Shown here piece after piece: positions 30,828 to 39,457 of a DNA stretch of 64,000 nucleotides; the first letter of the stretch is position 1; every line of letters begins with the position of its first letter. The DNA comes from Roseiarcus sp037446355 (lineage in GTDB: Bacteria > Pseudomonadota > Alphaproteobacteria > Rhizobiales > Beijerinckiaceae). Both the position numbers and the translations under genes were made by a program. The notes below the pieces were generated by a model. The model saw only the letters and a program-made list of their open reading frames with translations. It made no database searches and was not told where the DNA came from. Location: positions 1 to 64,000 of the forward strand of contig JBBIIT010000003.1 in the NCBI GenBank assembly GCA_037446355.1, read 5' to 3'.

Positions 30828-32975
30828 ATGAGCCGCTCGCTGTTCAGCAGTTCATGGTATCGCGTTTCCGGTCTGAAGCCGCGCGTACGTTCGCACACGA
30901 TCATTCATCGCCAAGTGTTCCGCGGCAAGGTCTGGTATGTGCTTCAGGATCCGCAGTCCGGCCGATTTCACTCGCTGTCCGAGCTTGCCAACCTGATGGT
31001 CTGCCTGATGGACGGGCGGCGAACCGTTCAGGACATCTGGGATGCGGCGGGGCGCCAGTCCAGCGACGATCCGCCGACGCAGGATGAGACCATTCAGCTC
31101 CTCGCCCAGCTTCATAACTCCGACCTGTTGCAAGGCGAGTTTCCGCCGGATTTCGACGAGATGGCCCATCGCGCAGAGACGGCCAATCAGCGCCGACTGG
31201 TCCAGCAGCTGCGTAACCCGATGGCGGTGCGAGTGCCGTTGTTCGACCCTAATCGCTTTCTCGACAAAACGCTTCCGCTTGTACGTCCATTGTTCACGAC
31301 GGCAGGATTTATCGCTTGGCTCGCACTTGTGCTGACAGGGGTCGTGCTCGCCGCTTTGCACTGGCCTGAACTCACGAGCGACGTTTCCGATCGCGTGCTG
31401 ACTGCGGAGAACGTGGCGGTCATCATGGCCGTCTATCCGATCGTGAAGAGCCTGCACGAACTCGGTCACGCCTACGCGACCAAGATTTGGGGCGGCGAGG
31501 TCCATGAAGTCGGCTTTATGCTGCTCGTGTTCATACCAGTGCTCTATGTCGACGCTTCGGCGTCCGCGGCGTTTCGACAAAAGTCGCGGCGCATTGTGGT
31601 CGGCGCCGCGGGCATTTTGGTGGAAATGGCGCTGGCGGCCCTCGCGACCCTAATTTGGCTACAGGGGAGCCCCGGATTGGGTCGAACGGTTGCGTTCAAC
31701 GTGATGCTAATCGGCGGCGTTTCGACGCTGCTGTTCAATGGCAATCCGCTGCTGCGCTTCGACGGCTACTACATATTCTCGGATCTGATAGAAATTCCCA
31801 ACCTTGCCGGCCGCGCCAACGCCTATGTTTTCTACCTCCTCCAGCGTCATCTGTTCAGGGTTGACGACGTCGAGACCCCGATCGTGACGCCGAGCGAACG
31901 CAAGTGGCTACTGGGTTACGCAGTGCTTTCGTTTGCATATCGAATGCTGGTTTCGCTGGCGATCGCCCTGTTTCTGGCCACGAAGCTTCCGGCGATCGGG
32001 CTTGTCATGGCGTTTTGGTCCCTGACCGCCATCGCGGTTCTGCCGGTGTTCAAGGGTGTCAAGTATCTCGCCTCGAATCCTAAGTTGAACGGTCAGCGCC
32101 GCCGCGCCGTTGGCGTCGTCGCGGGCCTGTCGGCTCTCGTCGCGATTGTGTTCTTCCTGATTCCGCTGCCCTATTCTACGATAGCCGAGGGAGTCGTCAT
32201 CGTCCCCGATCAGTCGGAGGTGCGTGCGAAAGCCGACGGATTCGTCGACACGGTCGCGGCGGCTGACGGAGAACGCGTCGAGCCAGGCCGAACGCTCGTG
32301 GTGCTGGAAGATCCGATTCTGAAAGCCAAGGTCGCCGTGATCGAGGCGCAACTGGAAGAGACCCGCCAGCGTTTGGAGGCGGTTCGCGTGCTCGACCGCG
32401 TGCAAACGGAAATGTTCCAGGAGCAGGCTGCGAATTTGGCCGAACGGCTTTCCGTCGCGCGTAAGCAATTGGCCAATCTGGACGTCACGTCGGATCAAGC
32501 CGGACGGTTCGTCCCCGCGCATTCGAACGATATGACCGGCAGGTTCGCGCGGCGCGGCGAATTGCTCGGCTACGTCGTGTCGGATGCGAACCCGGTGGTC
32601 CGCGTCTTGGCGCCGCAATCCGACGTTGAGTTGATTGAAAATCCCGACACAACGGTGGAAGCGCGCCTGGTCGAGGACGTCGCCCGCGCGCGCGCGGCGA
32701 AAATCATCCGGTCCGCGCCCGGCGCGCAGGTCGAAGTGCCGAGCCTCGCGCTGACGACTCGAGGCGGCGGCGCCATCGCGCTCGATCCGTCCCGCACGCA
32801 ACGGCCGCAATCGCTGTTCAGCTATTTCCAGCTCGACGTCGAGTTGCTCGAGCCCAGCGACTCCGGCCGGTTGGGATCGCGCGTCTACGTTCGTTTCAAG
32901 CACGGCGACGAGGCTTTGGCCTGGCGCATGTTGCGCTCGGCGCGACAGTTTTTCCTCGGCCAGTTCCATGTCTGA
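30828..32975 (+). CDS. M50 site-2-protease/HlyD fusion membrane protein
   Basis: This 715-residue polytopic protein joins three parts. Residues about 30-110 resemble a PqqD-like winged helix (SGRFHSLSELANLMVCLMDG). A membrane metalloprotease domain follows, with HELGH at residues 210-214 and the second metal motif NGNPLLRFDGYYIFSD. The C-terminal third has an HlyD-like layout with a lipoyl half-motif (VRAKADGFVDTVAAADGERVEPG), a coiled coil (ARKQLANLDV region) and a terminal barrel. The catalytic residues are intact, so it may cut a substrate or a signal segment in the membrane. It is 7 bp after the GAF-HlyD gene and its stop overlaps the secA-like start by 8 bp. Confidence 0.83.
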   Translation: MSRSLFSSSWYRVSGLKPRVRSHTIIHRQVFRGKVWYVLQDPQSGRFHSLSELANLMVCLMDGRRTVQDIWDAAGRQSSDDPPTQDETIQLLAQLHNSDLLQGEFPPDFDEMAHRAETANQRRLVQQLRNPMAVRVPLFDPNRFLDKTLPLVRPLFTTAGFIAWLALVLTGVVLAALHWPELTSDVSDRVLTAENVAVIMAVYPIVKSLHELGHAYATKIWGGEVHEVGFMLLVFIPVLYVDASASAAFRQKSRRIVVGAAGILVEMALAALATLIWLQGSPGLGRTVAFNVMLIGGVSTLLFNGNPLLRFDGYYIFSDLIEIPNLAGRANAYVFYLLQRHLFRVDDVETPIVTPSERKWLLGYAVLSFAYRMLVSLAIALFLATKLPAIGLVMAFWSLTAIAVLPVFKGVKYLASNPKLNGQRRRAVGVVAGLSALVAIVFFLIPLPYSTIAEGVVIVPDQSEVRAKADGFVDTVAAADGERVEPGRTLVVLEDPILKAKVAVIEAQLEETRQRLEAVRVLDRVQTEMFQEQAANLAERLSVARKQLANLDVTSDQAGRFVPAHSNDMTGRFARRGELLGYVVSDANPVVRVLAPQSDVELIENPDTTVEARLVEDVARARAAKIIRSAPGAQVEVPSLALTTRGGGAIALDPSRTQRPQSLFSYFQLDVELLEPSDSGRLGSRVYVRFKHGDEALAWRMLRSARQFFLGQFHV

Positions 32976-34974
32976 CGTGGCGCTGTCCGTACCGGAGCGG
33001 TTGTTGAATTTGCCCGCACAGCGGCTTTGCCCGGAAGCGCCGGAACGGAAGGAAACCAATCTCGAGGGACTAGCGGCGTCGCTCCATTCGCGAGCGGTCG
33101 CAGCGATGTCGAGGCGGCGCGCACGATCGCTGCGCCGCATCCTCCCGCTTGTGAACGCTCATGAGGCCGAGTTCGCGGCCCTCTCCGACTTCGAATTGTT
33201 GCCGCGCGCTCGGGAGATAGCAATCGACCTCCGACGCGAGGCCGATTTCTCCGACGCATTAACGGGGCGCGCGTTTTGCCTGATCCGCGAATTGTCGGCG
33301 CGCATTCTCGGCAAGCGGCACTTCGACGTCCAGATCATCGGCGCTTTCGCTATGGTCAAGGGTATGCTCGCCGAAATGGCGACCGGGGAAGGCAAGACGC
33401 TGACCGCGACCCTGGTGGCGGGAACCGCGGGGCTCGCGGGCATTCCCATTCATGTGGTGACGGTGAACGACTATCTCGCTAGACGCGACGCGGAACTCAT
33501 GCAGCCCCTCTATCGGGCCTTGGGTTTGAGCGTCGGGATCGTCGTCAGCGGCCAAAGCTTGCACGAGCGGCAAGCTGCGTATGCATGTGACATCACCTAT
33601 TGCACCAATAAGGAATTAACCTTCGATTACTTGCGCGATCGCATGTTGCTCGGCCAAACGGTCGGCGATCTCAAGCTTAAGCTGGAGACGCTTCACAGCG
33701 ATGCGCCTCGCGCGCGCGAACTGCGAATGCGCGGGCTTCATTTCGCGCTGGTCGACGAAGCCGACAGCGTGCTGGTCGACGAGGCGCGCACGCCGCTGAT
33801 CATCTCCGGAGGCGCTGGCGCCGCTATTGGCGAAGAGACCGTCGGCAGCGCGCTGAAACTCGCATCCGCGATGGAGGCGGGCGTCGATTTCATCGTCTCC
33901 ACCGAGGATCGAAGGATTTTCCTGACCGTGGCCGGCCAGTCGCGCGTCGAGCAGTTCGCGAAATCGCGCGCCGGACATTGGCGCAGCGTCGTCAGTCGAG
34001 AAGAGCTGGCGCGCCAAGCGCTTGCCGCCCTTCACCTGTTCCACAAGGGCGAGCAATATGTCGTCGCCGATGGCAAGGTGCAGATCGTCGATGAATATAC
34101 CGGCCGCATCATGCCGGACCGGCTGTGGAGCGACGGGTTGCACCAGATGATCGAACTCAAGGAAGGCTGCGCACTATCGGCGCGGCGCGAAACGCTCGCG
34201 CGCATAACCTATCAGCGCTTCTTCCGCCGCTATCGCCGACTGGCCGGCATGAGCGGCACGATGCAGCCCGTGGCGGCGGAACTCTGGCGCGTTTATCGGC
34301 GTCGCGTAGTGACGATCCCGACCGCGAAGCCGGTGTTGCGTATCCATCGCCCCGATGTGGTGCTTGCGACCCAGGATGAAAAGTGGCGACGCATCGTCGA
34401 GCGCGTGGCGGCCCTCAATGCCGTCGGCGCTCCCGTGCTTATCGGTACGCGATCCGTCACCGCCTCCGAGCGCGCGAGCGAGATGCTAACCGCGGCGGGC
34501 TTTCGACACGAGGTTCTCAATGCGCTGCAAGACAAGCGCGAGGCGGAGATCATTGCCGAAGCAGGGCGAAGCGGCCGGATAACGATCGCGACCAACCTCG
34601 CGGGACGCGGCACCGACATTCATCTGGGCGAGGGTGTGGCCGCGCTCGGCGGGCTGCACGTCATCATGACCGAACGCCACGACGCGCGCCGCATCGATCT
34701 TCAGCTTGCGGGCCGCGCCGGAAGGCAGGGCGAGCCGGGGTCGTTCGAGGCGATCCTATCGCTGGAGGATGACTTGATGAACAATGAGAATGGCGTCGCC
34801 TTGTCCGGGCTGGCCAAGTGGCTGGCGCGCTATGCGGGCGCCTGGGCGGGGCGGGGCGCCGCCGAATATGCGCAGAAGCGCGCCGAACGGCTGCACGCGC
34901 GGATGCGCGCCGACTTGCTCCGCTCTGATCGATGGCGAAAGCAGACGCTCGCCTTCACCGGACGGCCCGAGTGA
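32968..34974 (+). CDS. Accessory SecA-like preprotein translocase ATPase
   Basis: This DEAD-type motor resembles SecA and likely energises export of a particular substrate. The 668-residue protein is about 230 residues shorter than housekeeping SecA. It has Walker A ATGEGKT at 138-144 (SecA usually has Thr-Gly-Glu-Gly-Lys-Thr), DEAD at 263-266, and the SecA-specific VDEADSVLVDEARTPLIISG, GTDIHLGEGVAALGGLHVI and LAGRAGRQGEPGSFEAILSLEDD. The C-terminal linker and zinc-binding tail for SecB are absent. The ATG at 32968 overlaps the previous stop (ATGTCTGA). It is the last gene of the operon; the stop of a convergent methyltransferase lies 8 bp beyond. Confidence 0.9.
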   Translation: MSDVALSVPERLLNLPAQRLCPEAPERKETNLEGLAASLHSRAVAAMSRRRARSLRRILPLVNAHEAEFAALSDFELLPRAREIAIDLRREADFSDALTGRAFCLIRELSARILGKRHFDVQIIGAFAMVKGMLAEMATGEGKTLTATLVAGTAGLAGIPIHVVTVNDYLARRDAELMQPLYRALGLSVGIVVSGQSLHERQAAYACDITYCTNKELTFDYLRDRMLLGQTVGDLKLKLETLHSDAPRARELRMRGLHFALVDEADSVLVDEARTPLIISGGAGAAIGEETVGSALKLASAMEAGVDFIVSTEDRRIFLTVAGQSRVEQFAKSRAGHWRSVVSREELARQALAALHLFHKGEQYVVADGKVQIVDEYTGRIMPDRLWSDGLHQMIELKEGCALSARRETLARITYQRFFRRYRRLAGMSGTMQPVAAELWRVYRRRVVTIPTAKPVLRIHRPDVVLATQDEKWRRIVERVAALNAVGAPVLIGTRSVTASERASEMLTAAGFRHEVLNALQDKREAEIIAEAGRSGRITIATNLAGRGTDIHLGEGVAALGGLHVIMTERHDARRIDLQLAGRAGRQGEPGSFEAILSLEDDLMNNENGVALSGLAKWLARYAGAWAGRGAAEYAQKRAERLHARMRADLLRSDRWRKQTLAFTGRPE

Positions 34975-34982
34975 AGGCGTCA

Positions 34983-35801
34983 TCAGGTCTTGCTGAAAGC
35001 CGCGCAGAGATATGTCAAGTGGCCGTTGGCGTGCAGCCAGCGCAAGAGATGGCCAGCCGACGGCCGGCGAGGAAACGTTCCCTCGTTTTGCGGCGCGGTG
35101 ACACGATAGCTTGGCAGGGTCGCCCGCGTCGCGTCGAGCCGCCGCTCGAGTCGGAGGCCTGCTCGGGCCGCCGCCGAAATTAGCTCCTCCGGTTCGATCC
35201 ACAATTGCGGCCAGGGTCCAAATTCGCTGCGCAAGATCGCCTCGATGTCGGGGACGGGCGTCGGAGCTTCGGCCCCGGGCGCGCGCAGCAGGATGTCGGA
35301 CACCGCAAGCCGGCCGCCCGGACGCAGCACGCGCGCGACTTGATGGAGAAACGCCTCGCGAGATCGAAAATGAAACATCGCCTCGATACAGATCGCGCGG
35401 TCGAAGCTCGCGGCTTGCAATGGCAACGCGCAGGCGTCGGCCTCGATCAGAGCGAGCGATCCGTCCCGCATCGGCAATGAACGGCAAATATCGAGTTGGC
35501 GCGGGTCGATATTGACCCCGGTGCGCCGCATTTCGCGCCATTGCCCGATCGCCTCCAGCGCACCGCCGAAGCCGCAACCGACGTCGAGGACATCCTGTTG
35601 GTCGCGAAGCGCCGCGAGCTCGATCAGCAAGTCCGTAAGTCGCGCCTGCGCGTCTTCGAATTCCTGCGCCGAGCAGGGCGTCGAAAGCGGCGGCGGGTCG
35701 TCCCAATATCCAAGATGCACGTCGCGCCCGGCATGGCCGCGCCGAAAACCTTCGATCAGGCCGTCGAAATAGGACGGAACGCGCGGCAATGTCAGCCCCA
35801 T
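34983..35801 (-). CDS. Class I SAM-dependent methyltransferase (UbiE/Coq5-like core)
   Basis: The 272-residue protein has the class I fold: motif I DVLDVGCGFGGALEAIGQW, the acidic GVNIDPRQLDIC, then DRAICIEAMFHFRSREAFLHQVARVLRPGGRLAVSD. The last stretch, including HF and RSREAFL, is common in small-molecule C- or O-methyltransferases such as those of quinone and polyketide tailoring. The ATG at 35801 overlaps the end of the 2OG oxygenase gene by 10 bp, showing translational coupling. It is the last gene of a four-gene minus-strand operon. Its substrate is unknown. Confidence 0.8.
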   Translation of the reverse strand: MGLTLPRVPSYFDGLIEGFRRGHAGRDVHLGYWDDPPPLSTPCSAQEFEDAQARLTDLLIELAALRDQQDVLDVGCGFGGALEAIGQWREMRRTGVNIDPRQLDICRSLPMRDGSLALIEADACALPLQAASFDRAICIEAMFHFRSREAFLHQVARVLRPGGRLAVSDILLRAPGAEAPTPVPDIEAILRSEFGPWPQLWIEPEELISAAARAGLRLERRLDATRATLPSYRVTAPQNEGTFPRRPSAGHLLRWLHANGHLTYLCAAFSKT

Positions 35802-36610
35802 CCGTAAACGCCGAAACCGTCGCTTCGCTCCGCCATGAAACTGCAAGCGGTCCAGCGCGTCGTCGCGCCGATCACGGGCGTGACGCGGTGCAGGTGATGG
35901 CCGGAGTTGAATACGATGAGGTCGCCGGGATCGAGCGTGAACGCGACCTTCTCCGCGGCGTCAAGGTCCGCGCGGACCGCGTTGCGGTTACTGTCCACGA
36001 TGCGTTGGCCCGGCGCTTCGGGGTGAATGTTGAAAACCTCCAGCGATCCGCCCGAGTCGGCCTTCGAAAAGGCGATCACGAACGAGAACAATCGTGGACG
36101 GATCATAGGCGTAAGCAGCCGATAGCTTGGCCGCGCCGCCTGCTCGTCGTCGAAATGGGCGGGAATGTATCCGCCCGGCAAATGGGCGCGGATCGTTGTG
36201 AACATATATTGGGATCCCGGCGTTGGCCCCGGCGGCGCGGAATAGGGACGCCCCTCGTCGAGCGAGGACAGCAGCGCGGTCACGCGCGGCTCCAGCGCGA
36301 GCCGCCCGCCCGCCAACCGCGCGAGGCCGTCGCGAAATCCCGGCGTCGCCGCGAAATAGTCGCGCAGGTCCGGATGGGCCAGATTGAGGTTCGCGCCATA
36401 GAAGAAGGCGGCGAACTTGGCGGGAAACTCGGTCTTGATAAGCCCGTGCCGCTCCGCCGCAAGTTCCGCGCAGATAGTGTCGCAAAGTTCGCGCTCGATC
36501 ACCCGCTTGACCACGACGCCGTCGATCGCGCGCGCGCGCAAGCGCGACAGAACGTCCGCGTGCTGGGGCGCCTGACTAGCGTCGAAGGAGACCGTGCGAA
36601 AAAATGTCAT
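35792..36610 (-). CDS. 2-oxoglutarate/Fe(II)-dependent oxygenase (hydroxylase-like)
   Basis: The 272-residue protein belongs to the prolyl-4-hydroxylase-like 2OG-Fe(II) family. The iron ligands are visible as His-x-Asp in YIPAHFDDEQAARPSYRLL and the distal His in IVFNSGHHLHRVTPVIGATTRW, where the following Arg is the likely 2OG anchor. Members hydroxylate amino-acid side chains in proteins or small molecules. The ATG at 36610 (MTFFRTVSFDAS) is chosen; the upstream frame lies inside the preceding gene. It sits 14 bp after the second radical SAM gene. Such PKHD/2OG enzymes recur near halogenases and SapC in other proteobacteria, as here. Confidence 0.78.
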   Translation of the reverse strand: MTFFRTVSFDASQAPQHADVLSRLRARAIDGVVVKRVIERELCDTICAELAAERHGLIKTEFPAKFAAFFYGANLNLAHPDLRDYFAATPGFRDGLARLAGGRLALEPRVTALLSSLDEGRPYSAPPGPTPGSQYMFTTIRAHLPGGYIPAHFDDEQAARPSYRLLTPMIRPRLFSFVIAFSKADSGGSLEVFNIHPEAPGQRIVDSNRNAVRADLDAAEKVAFTLDPGDLIVFNSGHHLHRVTPVIGATTRWTACSFMAERSDGFGVYGWG

Positions 36611-36624
36611 GCGTTGCGTCCGCC

Positions 36625-37962
36625 CTACCTCGCCCCCGGCGGGGGAAACACCCAGAAAAACTCGCCCGATCGTCCGCCGACTCGCGCCGCCTCGTCCGTG
36701 AGGAACGCGGCCTCTCGCTCGATCGCCCCGCGCGGCCAGCCGAGGCACGAGCGCATCTTGAGCGATGTCGGATCGTAGTCCAGCAGGTGCTGCGGCGGCG
36801 AGCGAACCATCAGCGCCGAGGGCAGTACGACGCAATGATAGACGCGCAGCGCACACGGCATGCGACGCGCGCGCTCGAAATTGCGACGAAAGCCTTCGGC
36901 GTTATCGCCGGGAAGCCCCATGATGATCTCGACCGCCAGCGTCGCGACCTCGCCGAGTTCGCGCACGTTGTTGTCGAATTTCGCTTCGTCGTATTTGCGG
37001 TCGACGTTGGCGAGAACGTCATTGTCGAAGGATTGCAGGCCGATGCCAACATAGGCGTTGCCGACGCTGGCGAGAAAGTCGATATGCTCGCGCCGCACTT
37101 TGGCGGGATAGACTTCGCAGATCAGACCACGATCGTTCAGAAATCCGGTTCGCTGTTGAGCCGCGCGCAGGTTCTGGAACGCGGCCTGATTGAGGTTGAG
37201 CCCGGCGTCCGCCAACAGCGCGCCTGTTAGGCCCATCCGTACCATGGAGTCGAATTCAACTTCCAGGCTCTCTCTCGTGCGCACGCGTTTGGGCGATTCC
37301 ATCGTGCCCCATTCGCAAAACGAACAGGTGAACGGACAGCCGCGATAGGTCTGCAACACACCCAGCCCGCCGCGCGGCACCAGGTTCATTTCATAGGGCG
37401 ACGCGAGAAGGTTGAGATCGCCGAGCGGACGGGCTCGTGTCTCTTTCCATGCGCCGTCGACACGGAAGGCCACGCCGGAAATCTGCGCGAGTCCCGCCGG
37501 CGCGCGGTCCCGCAATTCGACGATCTCGACAAACGTGTCCTCCCCTTCGTTGATGACGAGGAGATCGACGGCGGCGCCCTTAGCCCTGTGCGGCTCGTGG
37601 TCGAGCATCACGGGGCGAGCAGAAGGCCCGCCAAATACAATCAGGCGCGAGGGATCGGCTTTCTTCAACAGACCGACCACGTCGAGGAAGAATGGAAACG
37701 ACCAGAAGAAGGCTGAAATTCCAACAATGTCGGGGTCGAAACGGGCGACCTCGCCCGCGACCAGCTCGCTCGACTTGTCCCCTGGCGTCAGGTCCCACAC
37801 CCGCACGTCGAGGCCGGGAAGGGCCGCGCGGCGGATCGCGGCTTCGACCATGTAAAGACCAAGATTCGGGATGAACTGCGGCATCGCGGGGTCGCGGTCG
37901 GGATAGCGCGCTAGCAACGCGACCCGGCGCCCCGCGCGCGGCGTCTGGCGCGGAAGGCTCAC
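36625..37962 (-). CDS. Radical SAM protein with B12-binding-like N-terminal domain (paralogue 2)
   Basis: The 445-residue protein has an N-terminal Rossmann-type segment (PDIVGISAFFWSFPFFLDVV, LIVFGGPSARPV) like a cobalamin-binding domain but without the usual DxHxxG base-off motif. The radical SAM cluster Cys lie at 209, 213 and 216 in TYRGCPFTCSFCEWG. Later features include EVYPAKVRREHIDFLASVG and the IIMGLPGDNAEGF motif of this class. It is a close paralogue of the neighbouring gene, sharing the CEWG motif and the C-terminal MKSCLGW/MRSCLGW and FPxS pattern. The GTG at 37962 overlaps the stop of that gene (GTGA). It could be a C-methylase or epimerase acting on a peptide or small molecule; the substrate is not readable. 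Confidence 0.8.
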   Translation of the reverse strand: MSLPRQTPRAGRRVALLARYPDRDPAMPQFIPNLGLYMVEAAIRRAALPGLDVRVWDLTPGDKSSELVAGEVARFDPDIVGISAFFWSFPFFLDVVGLLKKADPSRLIVFGGPSARPVMLDHEPHRAKGAAVDLLVINEGEDTFVEIVELRDRAPAGLAQISGVAFRVDGAWKETRARPLGDLNLLASPYEMNLVPRGGLGVLQTYRGCPFTCSFCEWGTMESPKRVRTRESLEVEFDSMVRMGLTGALLADAGLNLNQAAFQNLRAAQQRTGFLNDRGLICEVYPAKVRREHIDFLASVGNAYVGIGLQSFDNDVLANVDRKYDEAKFDNNVRELGEVATLAVEIIMGLPGDNAEGFRRNFERARRMPCALRVYHCVVLPSALMVRSPPQHLLDYDPTSLKMRSCLGWPRGAIEREAAFLTDEAARVGGRSGEFFWVFPPPGAR

Positions 37963-39299
37963 GCCGGAACCGCCGTCACGCCCGGGCCGAGGCTGCGTGG
38001 AAACGACCACCAGAACCGACCGGAATTGCCGCCTGCTCGGCGTGCCGCGCGATCGAGTTCCTCGCGCATCGCGCCGATCGCGTCCGCGCTCCAGCCAAGG
38101 CACGATTTCATAGCGAGATCGACGGGATGAAATTCGACATTCCACTCCGGGAGCGCGCGCGTCATCAGCGCATCGGGCAGCACGAGGCAATGATAGACGC
38201 GCACGCTCGCGGGAAGGCTTAGCGCATAGCCAAGCGTGCGGCGAAATCCTTCGGGCGTGTCGCCGGGCAAGCCGAATATGATCTGCAATTCGATGTTGGT
38301 TATAGCGGCAAGCTCGCGCACGATGCGTTCGAATCGCGGCGAGTCCGAGGGCCGTTGATGCAGCCTCAGCACTTCCGGGTCCATCGACTGCATACCGACG
38401 CCGAGATAGGCGGGCCCGATCTCGCCGAGGAATTCGAAATGTTCGTCGCGCACGACGGAGGGATAGATTTCGGCCCAAAACAGCGCCTCACTCAGCGCGC
38501 CGGTGCGACGATTGGCTTCGCGCAAATTGCGGAAGGCCTGGAGATTGAGATTGAGGCCGGCGTCGAGCAGGAATACCGCCGGCGGCCGCAAGGCTTGAAA
38601 GGCCTGCAATTCCCGGGTGAGGTAGTCGACGGAGAAAGTCGACTTGAACTTGTCGCTCGCGCCCCATTCGCAAAAGCGACACGATAGCGGACATCCGCGA
38701 TAACTCTCGACGTAGGCGACCTCATTGGGCGCGCATAGACCTATCTGAAACGGCGAGGGGATTTGGTTGAGGTCCGCGGCGGCGACGCGGTTGGGAATTT
38801 TTCGCCATCCGGCCGCGGCGCGCACGGTGGCGCCGGGCACAGTGGCGAGGGTTTCGCGCGTGAGTTCGGGCAGGTCCGCCATTTCGCGGAATATGGCTTC
38901 GCCGTCGCCCTCGACGATCGCATCGAGATAGCGCGCGGGGTCGCGATAGGCGTCCAGGTCGAACAGCGCGCGCCGTGCCGAAGGACCGCCGAAAACGATG
39001 AGGCAACCGGGTCGCCTGCGTCGTATCTCGCGCGCCACGTCGATGAGACAGGCGGTCGACCAGACATAAATGGAGAAGCCGACAATCTCGGGTTCGAAGG
39101 CCAGAATTTCGCGCGCGTAGCCCGCGACGTCATCTCGTCCGAGATCGATCAGCTCGACAATATGCGCCGGGCGTTCCGGGTCGCCGACAACGGCCGCCTG
39201 AATTCGGCGCACCCCGTAGCTCGGCAGTTCCAGGCGCCCAAGTTCTTCGCCATCGGGGCGCGGCGTCAGGCAGGCCAAGACTATCCGTCGCGACGCCAC
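37959..39299 (-). CDS. Radical SAM protein with B12-binding-like N-terminal domain (paralogue 1)
   Basis: First gene of the minus-strand operon. The 446-residue protein has the same layout as its neighbour: an N-terminal B12-like half (EIVGFSIYVWSTACLIDVA, LIVFGGPSARRAL), then radical SAM Cys at 203, 207 and 210 in SYRGCPLSCRFCEWG, then the partner-binding LLDAGLNLNLQAFRNLREA and IIFGLPGDTPEGF. The GTG at 39299 follows GGGAG at a good distance. The DxHxxG cobalamin motif is absent here too, so the N-terminal domain may be structural. It starts opposite the plus-strand HlyD adaptor gene across a 158-bp divergent intergenic region, so the two operons may be co-controlled. Confidence 0.8.
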   Translation of the reverse strand: MASRRIVLACLTPRPDGEELGRLELPSYGVRRIQAAVVGDPERPAHIVELIDLGRDDVAGYAREILAFEPEIVGFSIYVWSTACLIDVAREIRRRRPGCLIVFGGPSARRALFDLDAYRDPARYLDAIVEGDGEAIFREMADLPELTRETLATVPGATVRAAAGWRKIPNRVAAADLNQIPSPFQIGLCAPNEVAYVESYRGCPLSCRFCEWGASDKFKSTFSVDYLTRELQAFQALRPPAVFLLDAGLNLNLQAFRNLREANRRTGALSEALFWAEIYPSVVRDEHFEFLGEIGPAYLGVGMQSMDPEVLRLHQRPSDSPRFERIVRELAAITNIELQIIFGLPGDTPEGFRRTLGYALSLPASVRVYHCLVLPDALMTRALPEWNVEFHPVDLAMKSCLGWSADAIGAMREELDRAARRAGGNSGRFWWSFPRSLGPGVTAVPA

Positions 39300-39457
39300 T
39301 TAATCTCCCGATCCATGCGGATGCCGGCGAGGGTAAGGCGAAGGCTCGGCCCGCGCAAGGCGCCGACCGCCGCCATCGGGTTTTGCATCGCTCCAGGCCG
39401 TGCTAATCACAACCCAGTCGCCGCGGCGCGGCGGATGGACCCAACGAGACCCAGCGA

